Assembly: GCF_963675455.1 (NCBI RefSeq)
Contig: NZ_OY776217.1
Location: 62,001-126,000 of the forward strand
Length of the DNA stretch: 64,000 bases
Reading direction: 5' to 3'
Source of the DNA: Emcibacter sp.
Lineage (GTDB): Bacteria; Pseudomonadota; Alphaproteobacteria; Sphingomonadales; Emcibacteraceae
The number at the start of each line of letters is the position of its first letter. The first letter of the stretch is position 1. Shown piece by piece: positions 25,408 to 34,325 of the stretch. The position numbers were made by a program, and so were the translations under genes. The notes beneath the pieces are model-generated. The model ran no database searches. It was not told the origin of the DNA and saw nothing but the letters and a program-made list of their open reading frames with translations.

Positions 25408-25830
25408 TTACAGGACTTTTTTCAGTCTCTCCGCGACTCTTTCATACAGGCCCGGATCCTGCTTTTCCAGACTGGCCAGCCTGCCGACCAGTTCGTCAAC
25501 ACCACCCGGGGAAAACTCCTCCAGCAGGGTTTTCTCCTTGTGCTTGCGGATGTCCTCCATCAGAATCTTAAAGGTGTCAATTTTATCCTGCTGTTCCCGG
25601 GTAAGCTCCCTCTCCGGCATCAATTGCAGCATAACCTCCAGCAGCGCCTCGATGACGGAAAGCTGCATGCCGTAACCGGCGACTTCATGGACAATCCGGT
25701 GTTCCAGTGTTGGATTGCCGCTCTTGTAGGTATTGATGTTGATGAGACCGGTGCTGTTGTCCGAACTTTTGAACATCCAGCTCCATGGATTTATGGCCTG
25801 GGATAGGGTATCAGGTGCGAAATAGGTCAT
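25408..25830 (-). CDS. small helical protein of unknown function
   Basis: Protein of 140 aa that I do not recognise. I start at ATG 25830 (MTYFAPDTLSQAINPWSW; AGGGGAA upstream) instead of the TTG at 25863. The first 50 residues are Trp- and Asn-rich (WSWMFKSSDNSTGLININTY). The rest is predicted helical: MQLSVIEALLEVMLQLMPER near residue 58 and a charged stretch through RIxxLE-like repeats to the C-terminal RVAERLKKVL. No signal peptide or membrane segment. It stands alone on the minus strand between repeat A and an AT-rich gap. Confidence 0.55.
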   Translation of the reverse strand: MTYFAPDTLSQAINPWSWMFKSSDNSTGLININTYKSGNPTLEHRIVHEVAGYGMQLSVIEALLEVMLQLMPERELTREQQDKIDTFKILMEDIRKHKEKTLLEEFSPGGVDELVGRLASLEKQDPGLYERVAERLKKVL

Positions 25831-26045
25831 GGCAGTTCCCCTGTTGTGTGAATTGTACGACAATAAAGCATAGTCGTCCCCGGTGCAAAATAAATGAGAC
25901 CATACGTCCGGGGGGGGACACAGCCTGATGACATTTGTCGGATTTTTTTACACTTCTATTTTTCTCACCGAACAATACTCAACCTATTATAGAATATAAG
26001 ATTTCCGGGATACTGCCGTATATGTTCGTGCTGAAGGGTCCTGAG

Positions 26046-26068
26046 AACTGTAAAAAGATTTTACAGTT
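26046..26068. promoter_or_regulatory. perfect inverted repeat
   Basis: AACTGTAAAA (26046-26055), spacer AGA, TTTTACAGTT (26059-26068). Ten-bp perfect arms, about 225 bp upstream of the PEP-CTERM-like gene. It could be an operator or a weak terminator; the partner protein is unknown. Confidence 0.5.
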
Positions 26069-26227
26069 ATGGTTAACGCCAGTGACATGCGCTCAGAAAA
26101 TAATATATTTTTATCCATAATTAATAATAACTTACAAATTATTACATGCATATAAAAGAAATGGCACAATTTATGCTTTAACTATATCCGAGTCTATCAT
26201 CACACCTCAGTAAGCGTAAATCCCCAA

Positions 26228-26253
26228 GATCACAGACGGACCGTCCTGTGATC
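26228..26253. promoter_or_regulatory. dyad in the leader of the PEP-CTERM-like gene
   Basis: GATCACAGACGG pairs with CCGTC then TGTGATC around a one-base centre with one bulged C. It ends 39 bp before the start codon and is followed by a T-rich stretch, so it could be an operator or an attenuator-like stem. Confidence 0.45.
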
Positions 26254-26291
26254 ACTATGATATTTTTGTTTCCCGTGAAAGGAGAAACCAC

Positions 26292-27089
26292 ATGATGAAT
26301 TTACGCCCCATCAGAATTCTTTTAACTTTCGCCGTGGCGGCGATTGCCGCAGCATTATCAACGGCCCATGCCAACATAATTGATTTGAGCGGCGGCTCGA
26401 ACTGGCTTTCTACCGATAACGGCGTTATCGGCACCAGATGGACACAGGGGATCGTCAATCCGGGAGAAGGAGTGCCCGCGACGGCGCCCTACGGAAATAC
26501 GTCAACCACTACCCTCAACAAAAACAAAATGATGTGGTATTGCGGCGGAGATGGAAGCCTTTGTACCGTCGATGATGACGGCAATGCCTCAGGGGATGGC
26601 CCCATTGATACATTTTACCTGCGCTCCTTTTATCTGAAATCAGACGATATTGACGGTGCGCTTGCCCTCATTGCAGACGATTTTCTTGAAGTCTGGCTCA
26701 ACGGGCAATTTGTGTTCAACGGCATTCTCGAGCAAAATCAAACCGAGGGGCAGCCTGATCCGTTTGTCCTGACAATAAGTGACCTCAACCTGAGCATTGA
26801 CAGCGGAACAACCCTGAATCAGGCAGATTCCGGTGGACTTGAGAATATCCTGCAGGTGGGGTGGAACACCCTGGCAATCAGGGCCATGGACGGCTCCCTG
26901 CCCGACGACGAGGAAGGCTGTGTTCAAGGTGATGAGAAAATCATCACCGGCGGCACATTCTGCAACTACAACCGGGCCTTTGAATATCTCTTTGTGTCAG
27001 GAAGTGTGAGAGCGGATGAACCTGCTTCACTGGCTTTGCTGATGTGCGGTTTACTGTGCATATCCGTTGCCAGCAAACGGCGCCACTGA
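26292..27089 (+). CDS. secreted protein with a PEP-CTERM-like sorting signal
   Basis: Exported protein, 265 aa. Seen: a signal peptide (ILLTFAVAAIAAALSTAHA, cleavage near residue 28), a beta-rich body with the paired Cys of YCGGDGSLCT and a segment LEVWLNGQFVFNG typical of galactose-binding-like folds in PEP-CTERM proteins, and a C-terminus that reads EPASLALLMCGLLCISVASK and RRH. That is the tripartite PEP-CTERM pattern: EPAS motif, hydrophobic helix and basic tail. Such proteins are sorted to the surface by exosortase, usually with exopolysaccharide. No exosortase gene is in this window. GGAGA lies 6-7 bp before ATG 26292. A stem-like dyad precedes it. Confidence 0.75.
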   Translation: MMNLRPIRILLTFAVAAIAAALSTAHANIIDLSGGSNWLSTDNGVIGTRWTQGIVNPGEGVPATAPYGNTSTTTLNKNKMMWYCGGDGSLCTVDDDGNASGDGPIDTFYLRSFYLKSDDIDGALALIADDFLEVWLNGQFVFNGILEQNQTEGQPDPFVLTISDLNLSIDSGTTLNQADSGGLENILQVGWNTLAIRAMDGSLPDDEEGCVQGDEKIITGGTFCNYNRAFEYLFVSGSVRADEPASLALLMCGLLCISVASKRRH

Positions 27090-27097
27090 AAAACAAG

Positions 27098-27289
27098 GTC
27101 AGCCGGGAGCCGGAAACGGTCCTGATACTGGAGTCCGGGCACCTGGCGCTGAGCACCGGTCCGGTCAGGACGCCTGACGGGCGCCATGTGGCCAATTATT
27201 CCTCGGTCTGGCGCAAGAACGCCGACGGACAGTGGAAGATCGTGTTCGACAAGGGTTATCCAGAGTGTCCGAAACCCGCGGCCGAGTGA
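27098..27289 (+). pseudogene. C-terminal remnant of a DUF4440/SnoaL-like protein
   Basis: The frame reads LESGHLALSTGPVRTPDGRH and then ANYSSVWRKNADGQWKIVFD, the last two strands of a DUF4440 (NTF2-fold) domain, and stops at 27289. There is no start codon or N-terminal half; upstream the frame runs into the end of the PEP-CTERM-like gene. It therefore looks like the 3' remnant of a deleted gene, which marks a recombination point. Confidence 0.6.
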
Positions 27290-27306
27290 AAGAAAAGGTG
27301 TTAGTC

Positions 27307-27873
27307 ATGACCATAATTGCAAGATTTATCGTTCCAACCCGTCTTGTCTTTTGGCTCTTTCTGGCCGGAAATGCTATGATAACTACAGCAATGGCAAAGG
27401 AGGCTCAGATTATGCAGCTGATGAGCGCATCTTTTGAACAGGGGCAAACGATCCCGTCCAAATATTCCTGCGAAGGCACGGATATTTCTCCCGAACTGCA
27501 TTGGGAAAATGCGCCGGAGGGTACCCAGAGTCTTGCCCTGATCACCGACGACCCGGATGCCCCGGCTGGAACCTGGGTGCACTGGGTCCTCTATAATATT
27601 CCGGCCGATGCAACCTCTTTACCGGAAAATCAGCCCAAGACCGAAACCCTTGAGAGCGGCATCCGCCAGGGCCGCAACAACTTCCTGAAAACCGGCTACG
27701 GCGGTCCCTGCCCGCCCCGGGGCCACGGCCCGCACCGCTATTTCTTCAAACTTTATGCCCTGGATACAGTCCTGAACCTGAAACAAGGCGCCAGCAAGGT
27801 TGACCTGGAACAGGCAATGAAAGGGCATGTTCTGGCCAAGGCCGAACTCATGGGCCGTTTCGAACGGAAATAG
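27307..27873 (+). CDS. YbhB/YbcL-family (PEBP-like) protein, exported
   Basis: Protein of 188 aa of the bacterial phosphatidylethanolamine-binding-protein family. I start at ATG 27307 because it opens a signal peptide (ARFIVPTRLVFWLFLAGNAM, then ITTAMA). Seen: SASFEQGQTIPSKYSCEG, the ligand-pocket motif DDPDAPAGTWVHWVLYNIP near residue 80, and GYGGPCPPRGHGPHRYFFKL near 134, which is the family's second signature. The function of bacterial YbhB proteins is poorly defined; the E. coli homologues have no firm role. It is isolated, between a gene remnant and a convergent barrel fragment. Confidence 0.82.
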   Translation: MTIIARFIVPTRLVFWLFLAGNAMITTAMAKEAQIMQLMSASFEQGQTIPSKYSCEGTDISPELHWENAPEGTQSLALITDDPDAPAGTWVHWVLYNIPADATSLPENQPKTETLESGIRQGRNNFLKTGYGGPCPPRGHGPHRYFFKLYALDTVLNLKQGASKVDLEQAMKGHVLAKAELMGRFERK

Positions 27874-27919
27874 GGGATGATCGAGGATTTTCCGGAAAAT
27901 TGTCGTCGCCGAATATGCC

Positions 27920-28336
27920 TTAAAACTCAATCGACAGATGAAGAGTATGGAAAAATTTATCCGACTGGTTTCCCTTTGCCGAAAGGGTGCCTGCATAGGC
28001 ATGATCAGGAACCGTTTCATAGGACGGAATATAGGAAATCCTGACGTTCCTGAATTTCACACCAACAGCCGCAATGGGAGTGACAGGGCTCCATTCGTAA
28101 CCCGACGCCACACCAACAAGCACATAAGACCAGGACGGCATCCAGCGAACATTGTGCCGGTCAAACAAATAGGCCGCATAAAAGGTCGGTTTTCTGTTCG
28201 AATTATAATATCCCCCAAGCTGTATATGGTTTTCGAAGCGAACATAGGCTCCAGGGTTGAAGTTATTATACCCGGGTTCAGAATGCCAACTGGCCAGATG
28301 CAATCCGATAGCCGCAATTTTTGGTAACTCCCACAA
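27920..28336 (-). pseudogene. outer-membrane beta-barrel protein lacking its N-terminus
   Basis: About 138 residues of alternating beta-strand character: LHLASWHSEPGYNNFNPGAY, HIQLGGYYNSNRKPTFYAAY and ISYIPSYETV, ending HLSIEF with a C-terminal Phe as outer-membrane barrels do. No ATG or signal peptide opens it. The only in-frame start is a TTG at 28336 and a stop lies three codons upstream. I read it as a 5'-truncated gene. It may alternatively be a frameshifted gene whose signal peptide lies in another frame, but I saw no good signal sequence. Confidence 0.5.
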
Positions 28337-28761
28337 AACCTTCTACCCCAAAGCAAAGGGCCGCACCCGACTGGCACTCGAATTAAGGCGACCCTTCAGA
28401 AATTTGAAAAGATTTGTATCTTATGCAACTGAGAATGAAACATCCCACCCACAGCGGATTTATTTTATCAGAAAAAATGCAATCGATCAATTTTGGGTTG
28501 GCTCTATAATTCTATTCCGCATGGACGTCGCTGCTGTCTTCACGAACTGCCCTCACGGGGAGATAATTTAAGTAGTGTTTTCGTGTCGTCATCGTTGCTT
28601 CGTCACGGTAGAACCCACGAGGATCTCACCCCAGATAATACCCTGTTTGTGTCCAGCTGGGCCTGAGAGGGAACATGAAGAACCCAAATAAGAAACTCTC
28701 AATTCATATTACTATTAGTGCATTTAAGTACAAAAAATGAAAAATCTTTCGTTTCCAACAC
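28337..28761. other. non-coding gap
   Basis: About 425 bp between the truncated barrel gene and the M14 peptidase stop. I see no credible gene, repeat or clear terminator. It may contain decayed sequence from the missing 5' part of the barrel gene. Confidence 0.45.
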
Positions 28762-29952
28762 TTACGGAGACAACATAATCTTCATCATTTCTTCGGCGGC
28801 AACAACGGCAAGCTCGCGGATATTGTCACGATCCGCCTCATCCCCCATTTCATAGGTGATGGAAGGCACGCCGTAAGTTATATAGAAATAGCCCTTTGCC
28901 GTACCTTTTTTCAGACCGCTGGGTCCCGGTGCATGACGCAGGGGGATATCTCCAGCCCTTTCCCTGATCGCCCTGTGCCAGTTGACGGCAAAATTTTCGG
29001 GATCGGTCTTGTCCTTGTCATTCTGCGTATACATCAGGTTTTCCCAAGTGGAATGGAAATCCAGCATCAGGGCCAGACGCCCCTTTTGCCTTTTTCCTTC
29101 CCCGTAGTTCAACAGTTCGCGACGCACCAATTCGGTCTCCGGCTGGGTGAATTTTCCCCAGTCGCGGTTCAGGTCCTGACCGCTTATATTTCCACGCCAG
29201 TTGCCGCGCGCGACGCCGTCCGGGTTCAAATTCGGTATGGCGACAATACGATATTTCTCTCTGAACCGCCGGGCCAGCTCACTATCCGCAAACAGCGTTT
29301 CCATGAAAGGCACCATGGCCAGTGCCCCGGTCACTTCCGGCGGATGTTGGCGGCCAAGCAAAATTACAGTCGGCGCCTTCGGCGAAGGGACCCGGGTTTC
29401 CAGCTTGAAAATATCCCGTCCCTCGGTCGACTTGCCAAGCTTGTAAAGGTCAATAAACTCATGTTCCCGGGCTGCCCCGATCATCCACAGGTTATGCTGC
29501 CGGTTGGTAAAGATTTCCTGGCCGGCCACCCACAGCGGTTCGCCTCTCTTCACCTTGACGCGAAATCGGGCGCTTTTCTTGTCTTCGGAAATTTTGATTT
29601 CCCCGGGCTTGACCGTGTGCCATGTATGACCGTCAGTGCTGAACTTGGGCCAGTAGCGATGCTCCCCGAAATCATATTTCAGGGTGATGGCAATCTTGCC
29701 GGACATCCGGCTTTCCACCCGAAAAGCGTACCAGGGACTGGGATTGATCGGCTGCTTTTCCGGTTTGATGGTCAGATAATATTCTTTTCCCTTTTCCTCG
29801 CAGCCGTTAATCCGGGCGGTGGGAAAATCGGTCATAAAACGGATCTCGCCGAAATTACAAACGGCATTTTCAGCAGAGGCGGGCTGAAACAGGCCGAGTG
29901 CAGCCAGCGCCAGAAACAGAAAATATTTCGATATCTTTGTCATGGGCGACAT
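28762..29952 (-). CDS. M14-family zinc carboxypeptidase, exported
   Basis: Periplasmic metallopeptidase, 396 aa. Seen: signal peptide (FLFLALAALGLFQPASA), an N-terminal beta-sandwich (about residues 28-150, with WYAFRVESRMSGKIAITLKY) and an M14 catalytic domain with zinc ligands in GRQHPPEVTG (HxxE, near residue 200), PNLNPDG and NLNRDWG-like DLNRDWGKF, third ligand His in MLDFHSTWEN near 300, and catalytic Glu in SITYEMGDE near 370. A beta-sandwich before an M14 domain is the layout of cytosolic-carboxypeptidase-like (CCP) enzymes, some of which remove glutamates from polyglutamate side chains. It is downstream of a TonB receptor in the glutamate locus, separated by a terminator. Confidence 0.83.
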   Translation of the reverse strand: MSPMTKISKYFLFLALAALGLFQPASAENAVCNFGEIRFMTDFPTARINGCEEKGKEYYLTIKPEKQPINPSPWYAFRVESRMSGKIAITLKYDFGEHRYWPKFSTDGHTWHTVKPGEIKISEDKKSARFRVKVKRGEPLWVAGQEIFTNRQHNLWMIGAAREHEFIDLYKLGKSTEGRDIFKLETRVPSPKAPTVILLGRQHPPEVTGALAMVPFMETLFADSELARRFREKYRIVAIPNLNPDGVARGNWRGNISGQDLNRDWGKFTQPETELVRRELLNYGEGKRQKGRLALMLDFHSTWENLMYTQNDKDKTDPENFAVNWHRAIRERAGDIPLRHAPGPSGLKKGTAKGYFYITYGVPSITYEMGDEADRDNIRELAVVAAEEMMKIMLSP

Positions 29953-29980
29953 CTTATGTTTTGTTCAAGAAATGAAGAAA

Positions 29981-30012
29981 TAAAAAAGGTGGCGGTGGAG
30001 ACCGCCACCTTT
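29981..30012 (-). terminator. rho-independent terminator after the receptor gene
   Basis: AAAGGTGGCGGT pairs with ACCGCCACCTTT around GGAG. On the minus strand the stem is followed by TTTTTTA. It ends the transcript of the receptor gene at 30051 and separates it from the M14 peptidase. Confidence 0.9.
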
Positions 30013-30050
30013 CCGGATCCGGGGAGACCGAAGCCTCCCCTGAGGGTTGA

Positions 30051-33017
30051 TTAAAAAGTCTTGCGGACGGAAGCGTACCAGTAACGGCCTTCGTTGCTGT
30101 GCAGACTTGAGTCATAACCGTATGTGGCATCAGCCAGCGGCGCCTCTTTATCAAAGATATTGCGTGCGCCGATCCGGATCCGTGTGCCGTCCAGGGCGCC
30201 TTCATCGAAGCTATACTGGACATAGGCATTCATGCGGAACCAGGAGTCAACTAACCAATATTCACCGGTATCGTTCTGAACGGCGCTGGGATCATAGAAG
30301 GAGCTGGTGTATTTCGCCCAAAGTCCCGCACCCCAGCCGTTATTACGCCAGGTCACGCTGCTGGTCAGCTGCCATTTCGGCCGGCCGTTTTCCTTAACCA
30401 GGTCCCTGCTTTCAGTAGGATCACCAAGGAAGATTGCCCCTCCTGTTCCCTCTTCAGAAAGGGTCTGTTGCGCTTTAAAGAGCCGGGAAGCGTTCAGCTT
30501 GAAGGAAAAGTCCCCCATGGCCGTTTCATCAAGCTTGAAAGCCAGGCTGATATCAAGACCTTCCGTGCGGCGTTTATCCAGGTTGAAGAAGGGATCAAGC
30601 ACGTTCAACACTTCACCGACTGCATCAAGGCCCGAACCGTCAAAATGATCGATATCTTCTGCAGTCGGTGCCGCCCTGATTATGTTGTCCGGGAGCGCCA
30701 GCCCTTCTTGGGCGGCATAGGCTTCATAGGCGAGCCAGACATCATCACCAAGAATGCCAACAGCATTATTCTGGTCAATTCGCCAGTAATCCACGGTGAT
30801 CACAAAATCAACCTCTGTTTCCGGGGCAAACACCATGCCGATAGAGTAGTTATCCGTTGTTTCAGGCCCAAGAGTGTCACTGCCGAAACGAATAGACTCG
30901 ACACTATCGCTGTAAGAATCACAATCATCCACCCCCGAGGCCTCGCCTTTGTTAATGGCCGCCAGACAGGTATAATAATCCGTCCTGGTATTCACGCGGG
31001 TAAACTTGTCGGTATTCACGACCTCAAGCGCCGGTGCCCGGAAGCCGCCGGTATAGGCGGCACGGATTTTAAGACCGTCAGCGACACCCCACGCCAGCGC
31101 CACCTTGGGCTTAAACACGCTGCCCACATCGTTGTAATGTTCAAAACGACCGGCCAACTGCATATCGAGGCTGGTCAGGAAAGTGCGATCCGCATCATAG
31201 GCCACCAGCGGCACCGCCAGTTCGCCAAAGGCGGAGAAGGTATGACGGTCACCTGAAGAATCCGCCGTCGGGCTCGATCCCATCACATCAGAACCAAATT
31301 CCTCATCTGTAACAGAATCTGTAAAGGTAATTGTACCATCAAGGCGATCATCACGATCTTCAGAAAAACTCTGGTAACGCCATTCGACACCGATCGCGGC
31401 CCCGACTTCATTTCCGAAAAGCTCGAACGCCGCCGGATTGGAAAGTTTAAAGTCTGCTGAAGCAAGTTCGGTCGTGTTGATCCGGCTGACATCGACAATG
31501 AAACTGTCGATGGTCGCCTGGTCATTGCAAAGACCGGCACAGAAGGGATTATAGGCGGAACTGTCGGTCCGGTTCAGGGCTTCCTGGAACAGGCTGTTGC
31601 TGATTCTTGTTGTGGTATCATTGGTTTCCGCACGGGAATAAAGCAGCGCGCCTTCCCAGTCCCATGAACTCCATTGACCGCGCAGACCGGCCAGGGCGCG
31701 GTAAGATTCATTATCCACGTCAATATAACGCACGTCCGCATCAATCGCACGATAACGATCAATTTCGATCGCCAGCCCTTCATCGGGGATGGTGTACCCG
31801 TCGAGACGACTACCGCTGCCAACCGCGCCAAACGGATTGTAATAGGCCGTTTCAGACATAAAGACGGGTGTGCTGGATAACAGTGAAGAATGTTCGCGGT
31901 TCTTGGTGGATTCGGAACGGTAATATGAAAGTTCGCTAAAGAACTCCATGCCGTTATCAAATTCATGATTGATAAACAGGAAGGCATTGCCGCGTTCCGT
32001 ATCGGAAATAGTCTGACGATGCATGTTGGAATCATAATATTGATCGCGGCTGATGGCACCACTGTCAAGGCAAAGGTCATTGCCGAAAATACAGTCCTGG
32101 TTGCTGTCATCCGCATCGACAGGTTCGATATGGAACTGCCCCGAACTTGTGGTCAGGCCGGAAACACTGTCATCCGCATAAAACCGTCCCCAGACGTTGC
32201 TGCTGGAGCGGTTGTCGAAATTCGTATCCTCTTCAAAGTCAGTACCTTCGACAAGCGGCCGCAAGTCAGAAGAGGCTGACCTGTCAAATTCGGTGGCATC
32301 GACTCCTGATCCATTATAATAGGTCAGAGACAGTGAAATATTGGTCTTGTCATCATTCAGGTTCCAGCCGCCTAGGAAATCAATATTAAGTTTGCTGCGG
32401 GAAGTATTTTCCGCATCGCCATATTCAGCGCCAATCCGGTATCCTTCATAATTGTCCCGCATGATGGTGTTGACCACACCCGCAACGGCGTCGGAACCGT
32501 AAAGGGCGGAAGCCCCTTCCTGCAGCACCTCAACCCGGCGAATGCCACTGACCGGCAGGGCATTCACGTTTGAAGTCGTCACAATGACAAGGTCTTCAGT
32601 CTGCGTGCCCGGATGCTGAACCACACGGCGGCCATTCAGCAATACCAGCGTATTGCCGGACCCGATCCCGCGCAGGTTAATGGACGCCACATCGCCGCGG
32701 GCGCTGTTCACACCGCCACCTACAGTATCCGTGCCATTGAAATTGATCACGCCGTTGGATGGCAGGGCGTCAAAAAGCTCAATGCCGGATGTGGCGGCAA
32801 TGGCATCAAGGTCATTCTGACCCATCAGGGTCACCGGCAAGTCACCCGTGGTTTTCGCCCCCTTGATCTGGGAACCAACAACAATAATCTCTTCAAAAGC
32901 TTCCGGCTCTTCATTTGCAGACGCAGCTTCTTGCGCCACAGCGGCCTGTGCAACCAGGCCGCAAACACCGGACAAAAGCACGGCCTTGAACACACTCTTC
33001 CTACTCTTATGAAACAT
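30051..33017 (-). CDS. large TonB-dependent receptor
   Basis: Outer-membrane receptor, 988 aa from ATG 33017 (GAGGAAAGAG upstream; the TTG-type upstream extension is rejected). Seen: signal peptide ending AAVAQ near residue 29, TonB-box-like FEEIIVVGSQIKG, plug with SINLRGIGSGNTLVLLNGRR and RRVEVLQEGASALYGSDAVA, and a long barrel ending SVRKTF. The plug style (LLNGRRV, EGASALYGSDAV) is that of large-substrate receptors for peptides or oligosaccharides rather than siderophores. It lies in the gamma-glutamate locus and its promoter region carries the CAGGGGTATA inverted repeat shared with the CapA operon, so oligomeric glutamate or a peptide is a reasonable, inferred substrate. Confidence 0.9.
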   Translation of the reverse strand: MFHKSRKSVFKAVLLSGVCGLVAQAAVAQEAASANEEPEAFEEIIVVGSQIKGAKTTGDLPVTLMGQNDLDAIAATSGIELFDALPSNGVINFNGTDTVGGGVNSARGDVASINLRGIGSGNTLVLLNGRRVVQHPGTQTEDLVIVTTSNVNALPVSGIRRVEVLQEGASALYGSDAVAGVVNTIMRDNYEGYRIGAEYGDAENTSRSKLNIDFLGGWNLNDDKTNISLSLTYYNGSGVDATEFDRSASSDLRPLVEGTDFEEDTNFDNRSSSNVWGRFYADDSVSGLTTSSGQFHIEPVDADDSNQDCIFGNDLCLDSGAISRDQYYDSNMHRQTISDTERGNAFLFINHEFDNGMEFFSELSYYRSESTKNREHSSLLSSTPVFMSETAYYNPFGAVGSGSRLDGYTIPDEGLAIEIDRYRAIDADVRYIDVDNESYRALAGLRGQWSSWDWEGALLYSRAETNDTTTRISNSLFQEALNRTDSSAYNPFCAGLCNDQATIDSFIVDVSRINTTELASADFKLSNPAAFELFGNEVGAAIGVEWRYQSFSEDRDDRLDGTITFTDSVTDEEFGSDVMGSSPTADSSGDRHTFSAFGELAVPLVAYDADRTFLTSLDMQLAGRFEHYNDVGSVFKPKVALAWGVADGLKIRAAYTGGFRAPALEVVNTDKFTRVNTRTDYYTCLAAINKGEASGVDDCDSYSDSVESIRFGSDTLGPETTDNYSIGMVFAPETEVDFVITVDYWRIDQNNAVGILGDDVWLAYEAYAAQEGLALPDNIIRAAPTAEDIDHFDGSGLDAVGEVLNVLDPFFNLDKRRTEGLDISLAFKLDETAMGDFSFKLNASRLFKAQQTLSEEGTGGAIFLGDPTESRDLVKENGRPKWQLTSSVTWRNNGWGAGLWAKYTSSFYDPSAVQNDTGEYWLVDSWFRMNAYVQYSFDEGALDGTRIRIGARNIFDKEAPLADATYGYDSSLHSNEGRYWYASVRKTF

Positions 33018-33120
33018 CTCTTTCCTCCATTTTTGACCCTTTCGGGTTTTATCGGGCCCAAAACCCCCTGTGCCCTCATTATTCTTGAGGGGTTTCTGAT
33101 TATCCAATAACACTGCTTAT

Positions 33121-33149
33121 CAGGGGTATAACCTCAGGCTATACCCCTG
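33121..33149. promoter_or_regulatory. operator-like inverted repeat before the TonB receptor
   Basis: CAGGGGTATA (33121-33130), 9-bp spacer, TATACCCCTG (33140-33149), a perfect 10-bp dyad 104 bp upstream of the receptor start. GGGTATAACC-N6-TATA matches the motifs at 34326 and 43904. No T-run follows, so an operator is more likely than a terminator. Confidence 0.6.
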
Positions 33150-33175
33150 GTCGCAGAATAAGGTTTATATTCGGG

Positions 33176-34252
33176 TTACTTTTTATTTTTCCGACGCAGA
33201 GCCAGAAATCCAAGCCCGGCCAGCATCGGCATGAAAGGCGCAGGAGACGGCACATCCACAGACTGCTGAACGGTTGCTGTGGCCTGGATTACCCCCACAA
33301 TGGCCTCGGCCAGAAGCTGATCGCGACGGGTCGGGGTGGTTCTCATATAATTGGAGAACTCGGCATGAACGAAGGTGCCGCCCTGATCCCGGGAATATTG
33401 ACCCTGGGGGTTGTTGCGGGCGCCTAGCCGCCAGAAGGGGCTGTACCCATCCACTCCGACACCATTGACCCCTTCGTTAAGCGGGTCCGTCATAACAAGC
33501 TGGTTAAACACATAGGCGTCACCGAAGACATTGATCCCTTCCAGGGCTGCATCAAGGAGCTGCAACTCAACGGTCACGTTACCATCACCGTCAGATAGCA
33601 CCGCATCCGTGTCATCCGGGAAATGATCTGCTGTACCACTGCCATAGCCATGCAACTGCCAGGCTGTGCTGTCGCCGTAGCCACCGTTCCAGACCTCATG
33701 CACTTCCTGGAAAATGGAATAGGCAAGGCTTGTCGGGTTGGCCGTCTGGGAACCGTTGGCGGAACGGTGAGAACCGGCCAGCATAAAGCCCCTGGCATCG
33801 GCATCTTCAAACACCCGTGCGCCGAGGCGATGGGTATTGGTATCATGCACCGGATGCGGCACTTCAACCGTCACCGTGGTCAGATAATCCTCGTTGATAA
33901 AATAGGACCCCCAACCCTTGGTCTGGGCGTTGTTCACAAGCACTTCCCGGACACCCCAATAGGTTGATCCGCTTGTTGTATTGGTAAATTTCACCAGTTC
34001 GTACCCCAAGGCCGCAGCCTGGGTTTCCGCCGTTGACCAGTCATTGTCATACAGACTTTGGGCCAGAGCCCTGAAGTCCGCCCGCTGGGTTGTAGACGGC
34101 GGTACATAGTCTCCTGAATTTTCTTGAAAAGCCAGATTCTTCAGACGAAGAACCTCGTCATAAAAATCGCCACTCTCCACAACAAGAGCATTGGCCATAG
34201 TCGGAAATAACGCCACAGCGGCGCATATATAAATAAGTTTTCTAATCATCAA
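33176..34252 (-). CDS. exported protein with PEP-CTERM-like C-terminus, unknown function
   Basis: Protein of 358 aa with no recognised catalytic domain. Seen: signal peptide (IYICAAVALFPTMANA), a large middle part with VLRLKNLAFQENSGDYVPPS, a His/Ser-rich stretch FMLAGSHRSANGSQT near residue 157, EVHEVWNGGYGDSTAWQLHG near 185, and a C-terminal VPSPAPFMPMLAGLGFLALR then RKNKK, that is, a proline motif, hydrophobic helix and basic tail as in PEP-CTERM-type surface sorting. The HGYG/SHRS region hints at a hydrolase-like fold, but I cannot confirm it. It lies between GGT and the TonB receptor and has its own LysR-site-like motif 74 bp upstream, so it belongs to the glutamate locus. Confidence 0.6.
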   Translation of the reverse strand: MMIRKLIYICAAVALFPTMANALVVESGDFYDEVLRLKNLAFQENSGDYVPPSTTQRADFRALAQSLYDNDWSTAETQAAALGYELVKFTNTTSGSTYWGVREVLVNNAQTKGWGSYFINEDYLTTVTVEVPHPVHDTNTHRLGARVFEDADARGFMLAGSHRSANGSQTANPTSLAYSIFQEVHEVWNGGYGDSTAWQLHGYGSGTADHFPDDTDAVLSDGDGNVTVELQLLDAALEGINVFGDAYVFNQLVMTDPLNEGVNGVGVDGYSPFWRLGARNNPQGQYSRDQGGTFVHAEFSNYMRTTPTRRDQLLAEAIVGVIQATATVQQSVDVPSPAPFMPMLAGLGFLALRRKNKK

Positions 34253-34325
34253 TTTTCTCCCCTTTTGGTAGGTCAGCTAATTATCGGGGAGAAACAGGTA
34301 AAGCTGAAATAGTATAAGTTTCGAT

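Larger units (their letters stand above)
25864..26291. other. AT-rich non-coding gap with two dyads
   Basis: About 430 bp between a minus-strand gene and the plus-strand PEP-CTERM-like gene. No credible gene. It contains two inverted repeats (26046 and 26228), annotated separately, and should hold the promoter of the downstream gene. Confidence 0.6.

Noticed and set aside
28933..30054. Plus-strand frame of 373 codons over the M14 peptidase
   Set aside because: Shadow of the peptidase gene; crosses a strong terminator and shows no protein-like features.
33121..33149. Inverted repeat as terminator of the PEP-CTERM-like gene
   Set aside because: No T-run follows on the minus strand, and the motif recurs before two other units, which fits an operator better.
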